Assembly (NCBI GenBank): GCA_018701105.1
Contig: JABIWD010000004.1
Span: 1-46,955 of the forward strand
Source of the DNA: Candidatus Uhrbacteria bacterium
GTDB lineage: Bacteria; Patescibacteriota; Patescibacteriia; UBA9934; UBA11717
DNA length: 46,955 nt
Direction of reading: 5' to 3'
In this document: positions 6,679 through 14,927 of the stretch, piece by piece
How the letters are laid out: every line of letters begins with the position of its first letter
Position numbering within the stretch: the stretch's first letter is position 1
Made by a program: the position numbers and the translations under genes
Notes under the pieces: model-generated
The model's input: only the letters and a program-made list of their open reading frames with translations
Told to the model about the DNA's origin: nothing
The model's database searches: none

Positions 6679-7332
6679 CTACTTAATCCAAGTTACGTCC
6701 AATGTCAGCTCCACGTCGTCCTTTATTGCACTATCGCCAAGACTCGCAAAGATCTTGCCAGACTGAGCATTCACTCCCCAATTCGTTCGGTCGATAGTTG
6801 TATCTCCTGTCAGATGAACCGAGTTCTCGTCGTGCTCGATAATCACAGGGAACGATACTCCACGAGTAATCTCGCGCATTGTCAGGTCACCCTTCACTGT
6901 CTGTGAGCCGTCCTCTGCAGTTTCTAAAGATGTGAACACAAACTTTGATGTTGGGTACTCTTCAACAAAGAAGAAGTCCTCTGATTCCAAGTGTGTGATC
7001 AACCCGCCAGACTTATCTTCCGGTAGATCAAGCGATGTGATGGTAGTCATGTCCATTGTAACTGAACCCGACACGACCTCACCCTCTGTAATAACGAGGC
7101 CTCCTTCTGACATCACGATCTCACCATTGTGACCTTGCTTTGTAATCTTTTCTGCAACCCACGCGACCTTGCTCACGCTCGAGTCGATTGAGTACTCCCC
7201 GTCCTCCAATACATCTGCCATAACTTCTCCTTCCTCAGGAATAATCTCCACCTCCGCCACTGGTTCCGCCGTCTGACTACATCCCGCACCAACTAGCGCG
7301 AGGGTCAGGAATAACATTGATAGTTTTTTCAT
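6679..7332 (-). CDS. YceI-family lipoprotein
   Basis: A 217-residue exported lipoprotein: short hydrophobic signal with lipobox LVGAGC (lipidated Cys18), an acidic linker, then a YceI-like beta-barrel. Matching features are the opening YSIDSSVSKVAWVAEK, the central strand SGSVTMDMTTITSLDL and the late GDTTIDRTNWGVN segment. YceI lipocalin-like domains bind isoprenoid or other amphiphilic lipids in the periplasm or at the cell surface; the ligand here is unknown. The gene is monocistronic, with its own promoter and terminator, and has no visible Shine-Dalgarno. Confidence 0.88.
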   Translation of the reverse strand: MKKLSMLFLTLALVGAGCSQTAEPVAEVEIIPEEGEVMADVLEDGEYSIDSSVSKVAWVAEKITKQGHNGEIVMSEGGLVITEGEVVSGSVTMDMTTITSLDLPEDKSGGLITHLESEDFFFVEEYPTSKFVFTSLETAEDGSQTVKGDLTMREITRGVSFPVIIEHDENSVHLTGDTTIDRTNWGVNAQSGKIFASLGDSAIKDDVELTLDVTWIK

Positions 7333-7341
7333 AGTTTCTGG

Positions 7342-7370
7342 ATTTTACCAAAGGGCTCTAGTAGGGACAA
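7342..7370 (-). promoter_or_regulatory. Promoter of the YceI gene
   Basis: Minus-strand -35 TTGTCC (7365-7370), 17-base spacer, -10 TAAAAT (7342-7347). The ATG follows 9 bases after the -10, so the 5' leader is only a few bases long. Confidence 0.65.
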
Positions 7371-7390
7371 GTACGGGGACTACAGACAAA

Positions 7391-7415
7391 CAAAAAAACA
7401 CCACTCTAGTGATGC
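7391..7415 (-). terminator. Terminator of the BASS-family transporter gene
   Basis: GCATCAC-TAGA-GTGGTG hairpin followed by a T run on the minus strand. It is nearly the same sequence as the terminator at 8425-8446 on the other side of the transporter gene. Confidence 0.8.
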
Positions 7416-7428
7416 TCGAACTCGCCGC

Positions 7429-8376
7429 CTACTTAACAATCATCTTGCAAACGAGATTCCTCGCAATGTACCGGAATGGAAACAGTAACAGTGTCCACGG
7501 GAATATAATGAGCACTGTTGCAAGCAGGATGTTGGGATCACTGAAGAACGAGCCCGCTAGATAAATAGCTAGTGTGAAGTTCATGAATGTCATGCAGATC
7601 GACACGGTGATCCGTTCATCGCATCGCTTCCAGAACGTAACAAAGTAGCCCACGACCAATAGCACGGCCACGAACACAAAGAGGACTGCGAGTTGTATTA
7701 ATAGGGTGTTGCCGATGCCAGACATAATGGTGTCTGCCTGCTTTGCTACTACTCCCATTATCAATAGACATAGCAGAACGAGCGATGCCGGTTTGAAGTA
7801 AACTGTGACTTTGTCGAGCTTTCCGTTCGCGATGTATCGAACACCCTGAGCTAGCACGAATGGAATCACTATCACTTTGACCAAGCTCCAGAACATTGTG
7901 AGTGCGCCCACGGTTACCGCGGTACCTGCAAACGTCCCAACAACGAGAGGTATTGTAAGCGGCGCTAACAAGGAAGTGGTCAGTGTGAGTACCAATGCGA
8001 CGCTAGGCTTCCCGCCCACCACCTCTACCAAGAGTGGCGCTGTCATACCCGTTGGCATCGCTGACAAGAGCAATAGTGCGAGAGCGAATTCCGGAACGAT
8101 CAAGTTCGCGATTAGATACACCACAGTTGGCAAAACAAGAAGCATGAAGATGTTAGCGACCAGGAGCATCTTGTAATTTTTTACAGCCTTGAATACTTTC
8201 TTGGAGTCGAGCTTCAAACTCGTCAGGAAAAATATTATTTGCAAGAACAGTGTTGCAAACGGAGCGAGTAGTATCGCCTGATCAGACAACAGAAGTCCGC
8301 CGCCGAGTGCGATCACTATTAAAAACAGGTACGACTGTACCAGTTGAACAAAAAGTTGCATTAGCCTTTGCACCAT
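7429..8376 (-). CDS. Bile acid:sodium symporter (BASS) family transporter
   Basis: A 315-residue inner-membrane protein with nine to ten helices. SAMPTGMTAPLLVEVVGG followed by SLLAPLTIPL matches the conserved core of BASS transporters, which move organic anions, some vitamins or oxyanions with sodium; the substrate here is unknown. The start is taken at the ATG at 8376 rather than the TTG two codons upstream. A TATAAT ends eight bases before the ATG, so the transcript is probably leaderless. It is flanked by two similar terminators, the upstream one belonging to tRNA-Gly. Confidence 0.8.
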   Translation of the reverse strand: MVQRLMQLFVQLVQSYLFLIVIALGGGLLLSDQAILLAPFATLFLQIIFFLTSLKLDSKKVFKAVKNYKMLLVANIFMLLVLPTVVYLIANLIVPEFALALLLLSAMPTGMTAPLLVEVVGGKPSVALVLTLTTSLLAPLTIPLVVGTFAGTAVTVGALTMFWSLVKVIVIPFVLAQGVRYIANGKLDKVTVYFKPASLVLLCLLIMGVVAKQADTIMSGIGNTLLIQLAVLFVFVAVLLVVGYFVTFWKRCDERITVSICMTFMNFTLAIYLAGSFFSDPNILLATVLIIFPWTLLLFPFRYIARNLVCKMIVK

Positions 8377-8384
8377 GTTCAAAC

Positions 8385-8390
8385 ATTATA
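8385..8390 (-). promoter_or_regulatory. Extended -10 promoter of the BASS gene
   Basis: TGGTATAAT on the minus strand is an extended -10 with perfect TATAAT, eight bases before the start codon. No good -35 is seen. Confidence 0.6.
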
Positions 8391-8415
8391 CCAACGAATC
8401 TGCCAAGACGCATAG

Positions 8416-8457
8416 CAGACAGACAAAAAACACCACTCTCGTGATGCTGTCTGTCTG
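8416..8457 (-). terminator. Terminator of tRNA-Gly
   Basis: CATCAC-GAGA-GTGGTG hairpin with a TTTTTT tail on the minus strand. A further perfect outer stem, CAGACAGAC/GTCTGTCTG, encloses hairpin and T run and touches the CCA end of the tRNA. Confidence 0.8.
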
Positions 8458-8530
8458 GAGCGGGAAACGAGGTTCGAACTCGCGACCTCTTCCTTGGCAA
8501 GGAAGCGCTCTACCACTGAGCTATTCCCGC
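8456..8530 (-). tRNA. tRNA-Gly (GCC)
   Basis: A 75-nt tRNA with encoded CCA: acceptor GCGGGAA/TTCCCGC, D arm GCTC/GAGC, anticodon arm CTTCC-TTGCCAA-GGAAG, T arm GCGAG-TTCGAAC-CTCGT. The anticodon is GCC. All stems pair fully. Confidence 0.97.
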
Positions 8531-8580
8531 TCGCAAAAGTCATGTTAACTAAGCTCTCGTGATTTGTCCAGATCCCGCCC

Positions 8581-8609
8581 TCGACAAATCACCCGAATCC
8601 TGCTATATT
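8581..8609 (+). promoter_or_regulatory. Promoter of the leader RNA and tRNA-Leu
   Basis: -35 TCGACA (8581-8586), 17-base spacer, -10 TATATT (8604-8609). It predicts a start near 8616, about 120 bases before the tRNA. Confidence 0.7.
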
Positions 8610-8615
8610 CAAGCC

Positions 8616-8738
8616 TGAGCGAAGCGAAATGGATGAGATTTGCGTGAAGGCCCGAGGAGCGAAGTAAGTAGTATCTTTATACTACGTCGAGCACCGCAGG
8701 GACTGAACGCAAAGGTCGCCATTTCGCAAGCGAAGCCC
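8616..8738 (+). ncRNA. Structured leader RNA cotranscribed with tRNA-Leu
   Basis: Between the promoter and tRNA-Leu lies about 120 nt with nested helices: GCGAAATGG/CCATTTCGC (8624-8632 with 8719-8727), TTTGCGT/ACGCAAA (8639-8645 with 8707-8713), and an apical hairpin GTAGTAT-CTTT-ATACTAC (8668-8685). Internal loops are purine-rich. It has no open reading frame of note and no features of 6S, SRP, RNase P or tmRNA that I recognise. It is much too long and too ordered to be a mere tRNA leader, so I call it a candidate structured ncRNA released by tRNA processing. Confidence 0.6.
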
Positions 8739-8823
8739 GCCGCGGTGATGGAATGGTAGACATAGGGGACTTAAAATCCCCGGGCCTTTGGCCGTGCGGG
8801 TTCAATTCCCGCCCGCGGTACCA
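8739..8823 (+). tRNA. tRNA-Leu (TAA)
   Basis: 85 nt, class II with a long variable arm (GGGCCTTTGGCC). Acceptor GCCGCGG/CCGCGGT, anticodon loop containing TAA, T arm GCGGG-TTCAATT-CCCGC, encoded CCA. Confidence 0.97.
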
Positions 8824-8918
8824 CCCCGTCAAACGGGGTCACCTCCGTTTGAATGGTCCATAATTGTAAAAACGTCCGTCGAGCACCAAATCGCGTTCGA
8901 CGCGACGGTACCAAAAAG
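8824..8918 (+). other. Untranslated spacer with hairpins after tRNA-Leu
   Basis: This holds a small ACCCCG/CGGGGT hairpin directly after the CCA, an alternative AAACGG/CCGTTT pairing, and a CCGTCG/CGACGG hairpin around 8870-8908. The 11-mer CGTCGAGCACC also occurs in the leader RNA at 8684. No gene is visible. Confidence 0.4.
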
Positions 8919-8944
8919 ACATTGAGTATTCTCGATGTTTTTTT
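8919..8944 (+). terminator. Terminator of the leader RNA/tRNA-Leu transcript
   Basis: ACATTGAG-TATT-CTCGATGT hairpin followed by seven T. It also contains the putative -35 of ruvB. Confidence 0.8.
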
Positions 8945-8952
8945 GTTATACT
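8922..8952 (+). promoter_or_regulatory. Probable ruvB promoter overlapping the terminator
   Basis: TTGAGT (8922-8927) lies 18 bases before TTATAC (8946-8951). The -35 sits inside the terminator stem, so the two signals share sequence. Confidence 0.45.
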
Positions 8953-8978
8953 GTCCATACCATTACTAATCTCACGCT

Positions 8979-10070
8979 ATGAGCGCATTACCCGCGAATC
9001 CGTTCGCACCTGTGAATGAAGCGGTCGTGGAGCCAGATCCCACTTCGCCCGAGGGGCTACTAGGGACAAGCCGAATCGTTGAGGCTGTTATCAAAGAGGA
9101 AGATGCAGTTATCGATGTCGGTCTACGCCCACAATCGTTGGAGGAGTTCATTGGCCAAGAGAAGTTGAAGGGCAACCTTCGTATTTTTATTGATGCCGCA
9201 AAGAAACGCGGTGACGTTTTGGATCACATTCTTTTATATGGGAATCCGGGACTTGGAAAGACAACTCTCGCTCACATAATCGCGAACGAGGCTGAGTGCA
9301 ATATCAAAGTGACCTCAGGTCCGGCGCTTGAGCGTGTTGGAGATCTTGCGGCGATACTCACGAACCTCCAGGAAGGTGATGTCTTGTTCATAGACGAGAT
9401 CCATCGCATGAACAAAGCTATCGAAGAAGTGCTCTACCCTGCTATGGAAGACTGCGCACTCGACCTAGTGGTCGGGAAAGGACCAACGGCGCGCATGATC
9501 AGACTCGCACTTGAGAAGTTCACCATCATCGGTGCAACAACTCGTATGAGTTTACTGTCGTCACCGTTGCGAGATCGCTTTGGTGGTGTGCATCACCTTA
9601 CATTCTACTCACCAGAGAACATGAAGAAGATCGTCGCGCGTTCAGCTGGTATACTAGAGGTGCCGATCGATGACGTGTCACAAGAGATCATCGCGAACCG
9701 ATGTCGACGCACACCACGAATCGCAAACCGGTTGCTCAAACGTGTTCGAGACTACGCGCAGGTTAAGCATGACGGTAACATTGTGTCGGATGTAGCCGAC
9801 GCAGCACTCGAGGCGCTCGAGATTGATGCACACGGAATGGATGCGGTTGATCGTCAGATTCTCAACACCATTATCGACACATTCCAGGGCGGACCAGTCG
9901 GGCTCAACGCACTAGCCGCGGCAACAGCTCAGGAAGAGAAGACGATCGAAGACGTGTACGAGCCTTTCCTCATGCAACTCGGCTTCCTCAACAGAACGCC
10001 GCGCGGTCGCATGGCAACTGGTAAGGCGTACGACTACCTTGGAATAAAACCACCTTCAACACTACTATGA
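8979..10070 (+). CDS. ruvB: Holliday junction branch migration helicase RuvB
   Basis: ATP-driven motor of the RuvAB complex that moves Holliday junctions during recombinational repair. The 363-residue protein shows Walker [10 protein letters not shown] (about 88-96), Walker B LFIDEIH (136-142), sensor 1 IGATTR, the SSPLRDRFG arginine-finger region and a C-terminal winged helix ending near the RTPRGR motif. The N-terminal extension of about 45 residues before the ATPase core is longer than in Escherichia coli RuvB. There is no Shine-Dalgarno. It is translationally coupled to the next small gene by an ATGA overlap; ruvA and ruvC are not in the window. Confidence 0.97.
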   Translation: MSALPANPFAPVNEAVVEPDPTSPEGLLGTSRIVEAVIKEEDAVIDVGLRPQSLEEFIGQEKLKGNLRIFIDAAKKRGDVLDHILLYGNPGLGKTTLAHIIANEAECNIKVTSGPALERVGDLAAILTNLQEGDVLFIDEIHRMNKAIEEVLYPAMEDCALDLVVGKGPTARMIRLALEKFTIIGATTRMSLLSSPLRDRFGGVHHLTFYSPENMKKIVARSAGILEVPIDDVSQEIIANRCRRTPRIANRLLKRVRDYAQVKHDGNIVSDVADAALEALEIDAHGMDAVDRQILNTIIDTFQGGPVGLNALAAATAQEEKTIEDVYEPFLMQLGFLNRTPRGRMATGKAYDYLGIKPPSTLL

Positions 10071-10309
10071 TCCCAGTCAGCATTCTCCTAATTGTATTCG
10101 TCGCGTTCATGCTCATGGTTTTGTTGTACACCTTTTTCAACGTGTACCACATGATCCGATTCGGAGAAGCTCGATTAAGAACGGTTCTCATTGTAGTTGT
10201 ATATCTACTCTGTCTCGCAAGCATCCTAGGATGGTCCGCGTACCTGATTGCGCAAGCTGATTGGTCCGCATCGATTCAAATTATTCCAGACACCCCTCTC
10301 CTTCCTTAA
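10067..10309 (+). CDS. Small two-helix membrane protein, unknown
   Basis: An 80-residue protein whose ATG overlaps the ruvB stop (ATGA). Two hydrophobic helices (about 4-25 and 38-62) are separated by a short basic loop ([10 protein letters not shown]). No family is recognised. It is cotranscribed with ruvB and with the following PH-like membrane protein one base downstream. The overlap suggests ordered translation rather than a shared function with RuvB. Confidence 0.65.
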   Translation: MIPVSILLIVFVAFMLMVLLYTFFNVYHMIRFGEARLRTVLIVVVYLLCLASILGWSAYLIAQADWSASIQIIPDTPLLP

Positions 10310-10310
10310 T

Positions 10311-10877
10311 ATGTTGCACATATCACATCTACCAAACAGCAGACCAGGAGAGAAAACCGTCCTGTTCCTTCGACGACACTGGGTCGGCGTGTTCAAGCTT
10401 GTAGCAATTACGCTCGCAGCTGCAGCCGCTCCGATCATAGTCCAGTTCATGCTGAGCTACGTAGCACCAGGAGTCCTTGCGGCTCCCGCGACGGATGCAA
10501 TCTCGGCAGTCTTCCTTTCAATATACTATTTGTCGATCATCACGTTCTTCTTCCAAGAGTTCATAGATTACTACCTGGACACATGGATAGTCACAACGGA
10601 ACGGATCATCAACATCGAACAACACGGACTCTTCCAAAGAGTCGCCTCAGAGATGCACCTCCCTTCCGTGCAAGACTCGTCAGCTGAAATCAAAGGCGCA
10701 CTACACACATTTCTAGATTACGGCGACGTGTTCATACAAAGCGCCGGTGAGGCAAAACGATTCCACTTCAAAAACGTAGCGCATCCGGAACGTGTGCGAG
10801 TTACGATTCTGAGATTGGCCGAGAACGATCGGATACGAGAGGAGCATAGGCCACCGTCACATATTATCGGAAACTAA
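10311..10877 (+). CDS. Membrane protein with bacterial PH-like (DUF304) domain
   Basis: A 188-residue protein; the ATG at 10311 is chosen because it follows the previous stop by one base, whereas the ORF track start lies inside the upstream gene. LPNSRPGEKTVLFLRRHW at the N terminus, two membrane helices (about 24-45 and 58-82) and then a beta-rich segment with WIVTTERIINIEQ and GLFQRVASEMHL are typical of bPH2/DUF304 membrane proteins. Their function is poorly defined and often envelope-related. It ends the ruvB operon at a strong terminator. Confidence 0.75.
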   Translation: MLHISHLPNSRPGEKTVLFLRRHWVGVFKLVAITLAAAAAPIIVQFMLSYVAPGVLAAPATDAISAVFLSIYYLSIITFFFQEFIDYYLDTWIVTTERIINIEQHGLFQRVASEMHLPSVQDSSAEIKGALHTFLDYGDVFIQSAGEAKRFHFKNVAHPERVRVTILRLAENDRIREEHRPPSHIIGN

Positions 10878-10914
10878 AACGACCCAGCTCCTCACGAGGG
10901 GCGGGGTCGTTTTT
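10878..10914 (+). terminator. Terminator of the ruvB operon
   Basis: AACGACCC...GGGTCGTT stem with an inner CTC/GAG pairing and a seven-T tail. The flanking A run may let it also serve the convergent carboxypeptidase gene. Confidence 0.85.
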
Positions 10915-11949
10915 TTATTTCCAACTATGCGAGTTCCATGCCCAGTAACTTAGTTTCTTCACGTTATCAAAACTCTCACCACGCGAATCTGATCCAAATA
11001 CGACAACGATAAGCTCTTTCTCCTCGGCGTCCTTTGATGGTCGCAACATTTCCACCACGTTCCATCGCGACTCGTGTAAATAACCTGTCTTCCCCGCCAT
11101 CACCCACACGTCATCGTACTGAGGTTTGTATAACATCCAATTTGTCGTCGTTATCTGACGATCTTCTCCGTCCGATCCTGCTATCGACATCCGCACGGTC
11201 TGCGTTGTCTCGCGGACGAGCTCGTTACCCGTGAAAACGTGACGTGCCATCTCAGCTACCTCACGTGCAGTCGACACGTTCTCGATCTCAATACCTGTTG
11301 GGTCGACTAGTATCGTACGCCGCAACCCCATCATGCGTACTCGATCATTCATGTAACCGATGAACGATGGACCCGAGACTCCTAGCGACCGAGAGATCGC
11401 ATTCGCCGCGTTGTTCGCAGATCCTACAAGTGTCGCAGAGAGAAGATCACTGACTTTAAAGCTTGTCCCGTCCTCAACCCACAACCTTGCTCCGCCAACA
11501 TTATCCTCGTCTCTCACTGCCCACTGTTTTTCAAAATTATTCGTTTGCTTTGTAATGACATCTGTTGTTACGAGTTTGGTAATACTCGCAATCGGCCATT
11601 CCTGATCTGCCTTATTAGCACCAAGTATCTTCCCCGAGTTTTTGTCGACGATGATCCACGCCTCAGCGTCGATCAATGGCTGATCTACGTTCGATCGCAC
11701 AGGAGGCTCAACGGCAGGGGCATAACTCGCAAGCTCCGGCATAGATCGCCAGCCATATTGTCGCGCCCAATCCTCGAAGTTGATCAGGAACCCAGACGCC
11801 GATCCTAAAATCGCATCACCATTAACATCAAACGCCGCCTGGAGATCTGTACGCACATCATAAACCCGCTGCAACCGATCCGGCATTGCAAAAGCCGTGC
11901 TCGGCGCGAGCATTAGCAGTATCGCAAAAGTTGATGCTAAGTATTTCAT
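10915..11949 (-). CDS. Exported D-alanyl-D-alanine carboxypeptidase (S11 family)
   Basis: A penicillin-binding-protein-type serine enzyme that trims the terminal D-Ala of peptidoglycan stem peptides outside the cytoplasmic membrane. The 344-residue protein has a signal peptide ending TAFA (about residue 21), an N-terminal spacer of about 70 residues, and the three catalytic motifs: SITK (Ser122, Lys125), SAN (177-179) and KTG within AGKTGYLHES. The C-terminal PBP5 domain and amphipathic anchor are not obvious. The ATG overlaps the stop of the preceding Tat lipoprotein by four bases, so the two are an operon. Confidence 0.92.
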   Translation of the reverse strand: MKYLASTFAILLMLAPSTAFAMPDRLQRVYDVRTDLQAAFDVNGDAILGSASGFLINFEDWARQYGWRSMPELASYAPAVEPPVRSNVDQPLIDAEAWIIVDKNSGKILGANKADQEWPIASITKLVTTDVITKQTNNFEKQWAVRDEDNVGGARLWVEDGTSFKVSDLLSATLVGSANNAANAISRSLGVSGPSFIGYMNDRVRMMGLRRTILVDPTGIEIENVSTAREVAEMARHVFTGNELVRETTQTVRMSIAGSDGEDRQITTTNWMLYKPQYDDVWVMAGKTGYLHESRWNVVEMLRPSKDAEEKELIVVVFGSDSRGESFDNVKKLSYWAWNSHSWK

Positions 11950-12767
11950 CGTTTAGCAAGCTGTTCGTAACCTGGCCCACCCGGGTCTACAATGCCAAGG
12001 GTTCCTAGATCAGCATATGTCTCAAGTCGCACATGCAAATCCTCCCAGGTTTCGCTGGTGCCGATCTCGTCAATCACTCGCAGTAAAATATATGTGTTCA
12101 CCCCCGTCTCACCCGTACCCGTGTCTGCAATGATCGGCTGCTTAGAATCGTACAGTTCTGGAATCATCTGCGCACCATGACATCCACCGAGCAACAGAAT
12201 TGTATGCTCGTTCATCTTGTCTTTAGCAAGCTCATACAATCTCGCCATATCACCCTCATGGCCTCGAAGTTGAATCATTGCAAAATGTTCATCTCCAATG
12301 CGTTTCTGTAAATCTTCATTACCCCAGTCTTCGGAGTTCGCGATCACGATCGGCACACGTTGGTTTTCTTCCATGCCTTCAATAAGCTGCACTTCACCTT
12401 GACCGCCTTCTACTGGAACATTCTGGCCCTCATCCAGACCTCGATCCATTGGGTTCGCACTCACAATGGCTCTATTCAAAACTCCACGCTTATCAAACTT
12501 GAATTTTTTATCTTCAGGTCTTCCATCGCTACGAACCTTCAAGGTGTCCATAACTCCGATCTCCTCCGCTTCGTTAGCAGTGATAACCAACACACCTCCC
12601 GACAAATCTCGAAAGTTCTCAATATCCGCCGGCTCTACATACTCTTTCTCCTCCCGCCCTTCTCGACCCTCTGGAGTTGGCTCAACAGCACAACCCTCAC
12701 CAAGCACTACGGCCCCTGCGGCGGCGGCTACTCCCTTTAAAAATTCTCGTCTAGATGGATTTCTCAT
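11946..12767 (-). CDS. Tat-exported lipoprotein with possible clan CD cysteine-peptidase dyad
   Basis: A 273-residue protein. The start at 12767 (MRNPSRREFLK) gives a twin-arginine signal with a lipobox-like GEGC (Cys26); the longer ORF start is rejected. The mature part has a hydrophobic strand then His (MIQLRGHEGD, His170) and 26 residues later a hydrophobic strand then Cys (TILLLGGCHGA, Cys196). This order, His-Gly-like then Cys after a four-residue hydrophobic block, is the hallmark of clan CD peptidases such as gingipain, clostripain and caspases. No whole-domain match is recognised, so peptidase activity is inference. It is the first gene of an operon with the DD-carboxypeptidase. Confidence 0.6.
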   Translation of the reverse strand: MRNPSRREFLKGVAAAAGAVVLGEGCAVEPTPEGREGREEKEYVEPADIENFRDLSGGVLVITANEAEEIGVMDTLKVRSDGRPEDKKFKFDKRGVLNRAIVSANPMDRGLDEGQNVPVEGGQGEVQLIEGMEENQRVPIVIANSEDWGNEDLQKRIGDEHFAMIQLRGHEGDMARLYELAKDKMNEHTILLLGGCHGAQMIPELYDSKQPIIADTGTGETGVNTYILLRVIDEIGTSETWEDLHVRLETYADLGTLGIVDPGGPGYEQLAKR

Positions 12768-12783
12768 ATGAAAACAGTATATC

Positions 12784-12812
12784 AAAAAAACCGAGGTCTC
12801 CCTCGGTTTTAC
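12784..12812 (-). terminator. Terminator of the SpoIID-like gene
   Basis: AAAACCGAGG/CCTCGGTTTT hairpin running into a T run on the minus strand, overlapping the TAA stop at 12809. Confidence 0.85.
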
Positions 12813-14896
12813 CAACGCTTGATTAATTCTACGCCTGTATAAAAGTATTTAAGTATCTCGTCGTAAGTCGATCCATCATCGGCCATACAAAGCGCTCCGC
12901 CAGCCGACAAACCAACTCCGTGTCCCCACTTCACACGCCCAACCTCACATGGAACGCTAACTGACTGCGCGTACGGAACCTCTCGTCCCCAAACGCTCTT
13001 CCATGATCGTGTTCGTCCGTCTGACCGTGAGAAGTATGCCGCGATGATAGTCTCGCCATCATACTGAACCGTCTGCCCGGCAGTGTCGATCACTGCCTTC
13101 ACAACATTTGGTCGGCGAGTCTCCGCACCGTATCCGTGATACACCTGGTCGTACGTACTCGACCGCATGTCGATAAACTCACCCGCGTACTTTGTCTTCG
13201 TCTCCCACGCGTAAGTCGCGTATGTCCGTGCCGACGTATACAAAGTCTTGTGATATTCCTCCGGTGCGTAATCGCTAGTCTCATCTATGCCTCGCAAGTA
13301 CTTCTCCATCGGTAACTCGTTGATCAACCATGTTCGATCTTTCACTCCATTGAACCGAACTTCTAATGTGTCTCGGAAAGTATTGTCGTTCAAAGATGTA
13401 TTCCACGACCGCACATCATCACGACTCGATATCGTGAAGATCGTATCTTCGTTCTTACCCTCAAACCGCAGGAACGAATCCGCAACATGTAAAATATCTC
13501 CTGATTTGAAAACGTACTTTGATCCATTGAAGTTAACCTCCATCACCTGCCCCGCCGGAATCACGAATCGCTCGTACCCAACATCGGACTCTACAACCGT
13601 CACATCGGTGTTCGCAGTAAAGATCGCCGCTGCGTCCAAGATCTCGATCCCAACTCGCACGCGAGGCTCCTCAATCTTCACACCTTCGCGGTAAACCGTC
13701 TGCGTGAGTGGCGCAACTTTCTTTGGTGAGTCTAATATCTCCGCTGCATTACTCGTAACATTCACCGGAATCTCGACAATCGCATCGGGAATCACCACTC
13801 CATCGGCAACCAGTTGAAACGCTGCAGTATACGACCCTGTTTGGTGAGGTGCACGGAAAGTGAAGTCAATCCGCTCAACGAGGCCAGGTGTTACGACCTT
13901 CCCCGCTGAAGTCTTTGCAACGCTGTTCGATGCCCACGAAGGATGATAGTACGAGATCTCTGTGTTAGCCGCAGCCAATGCTGACGTAACAGGCGTCAAT
14001 TCGTATGCGCTCCAAGCTTCCGTCCCCGAATTCTTGAAACTCGCACGAAGTGAAACCTCCTCATTCGCCCTAACAGTTACCTGCTTAGCGCTCTTCATCA
14101 GTAAAAATCCATCATATCCCGTAGGGACGCCCTTCTGCGCGTCCGCACTAGCATTGCTGGAATCGCTAGCATCATCAGAATCATCTAGAGCGGGCGCGGA
14201 TAACGGCGCCCCTACATTGGAATTTGCGCTAACTACAGTCACATTTACCGCTACCGACCCTCCAACCCACGAAACATCCTCCGCAGAAACTCGGAAATAC
14301 TCAGTTATCTCGCCCTCATACCCTGGTGGGCCAAAAACAAAAAGTTCCACCGTACCAGTTTGGCCAGGTGCAACGGATGATTCCATTAATGTTCCTACTT
14401 GATGATCCGACCGCCACTTTGGACCGCGGAGTGGGCTTACATGATACTTGGGCTCATATGTATATGCCGAGATGTAGTTTGCGCCGTCTCGATACCAAGT
14501 CTCACTCCCCGTGTTCTTTACTTTAATCCGAACCGCCTTCGCCTCCCCGTTACCTACCGTGACATGACTTGGCTCCGTACTTACAACCAAACCGTCATAC
14601 CCTGCTCGCGCGTGAGCAGTTGGTATCCCTAGCATTGCATTCGTTACGCTCGCCACGTTGAACGAAACTGGAACGTTCTGTGCCTCCATCGACACGTTTA
14701 ATGTTGATTCAAAGAATGACAATGCAAGGGACATGGCTACCAAAAGAAAAAACGCGGCAAGAACATGAGAAACCAACTCCCAACGGTCAGTCAGGATATC
14801 TTTCATATTCTTGTCACGCTTCATCTCAAAGTTCGCAACATGATGTTCATGTGCGCGCTTGATAGTTTCGTGAAGGTTACGGTCTTCAAACATCAT
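12809..14896 (-). CDS. Membrane-anchored SpoIID/LytB-domain protein with Ig-like repeats
   Basis: A 695-residue type II membrane protein. The N-terminal ~40 residues are cytoplasmic and charged, followed by one helix (about 41-62). Two Ig-like or NEW3-like repeats follow (about 95-225 and 255-385, each with a GYDG(L/F)(V/L)(V/L/M) opening), then a region leading to a SpoIID domain (about 445-695). LPMEKYLRG, TSARTYATYAWET and the KWGHGVGLSAGGA motif support SpoIID, which cleaves glycan strands in peptidoglycan. The usual GEMP-type catalytic segment reads GIDETSDYAPEEY, so the acid residue needs checking. A consensus promoter precedes it. Confidence 0.85.
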   Translation of the reverse strand: MMFEDRNLHETIKRAHEHHVANFEMKRDKNMKDILTDRWELVSHVLAAFFLLVAMSLALSFFESTLNVSMEAQNVPVSFNVASVTNAMLGIPTAHARAGYDGLVVSTEPSHVTVGNGEAKAVRIKVKNTGSETWYRDGANYISAYTYEPKYHVSPLRGPKWRSDHQVGTLMESSVAPGQTGTVELFVFGPPGYEGEITEYFRVSAEDVSWVGGSVAVNVTVVSANSNVGAPLSAPALDDSDDASDSSNASADAQKGVPTGYDGFLLMKSAKQVTVRANEEVSLRASFKNSGTEAWSAYELTPVTSALAAANTEISYYHPSWASNSVAKTSAGKVVTPGLVERIDFTFRAPHQTGSYTAAFQLVADGVVIPDAIVEIPVNVTSNAAEILDSPKKVAPLTQTVYREGVKIEEPRVRVGIEILDAAAIFTANTDVTVVESDVGYERFVIPAGQVMEVNFNGSKYVFKSGDILHVADSFLRFEGKNEDTIFTISSRDDVRSWNTSLNDNTFRDTLEVRFNGVKDRTWLINELPMEKYLRGIDETSDYAPEEYHKTLYTSARTYATYAWETKTKYAGEFIDMRSSTYDQVYHGYGAETRRPNVVKAVIDTAGQTVQYDGETIIAAYFSRSDGRTRSWKSVWGREVPYAQSVSVPCEVGRVKWGHGVGLSAGGALCMADDGSTYDEILKYFYTGVELIKRW

Positions 14897-14927
14897 TTGT
14901 ACTATGATCTATCATCGCGGTATACAC

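Noticed and set aside
8868-8908. A fourth tRNA or tRNA-like element after tRNA-Leu
   Set aside because: Only a CCGTCG/CGACGG hairpin can be formed; no acceptor, D or T arm signature.
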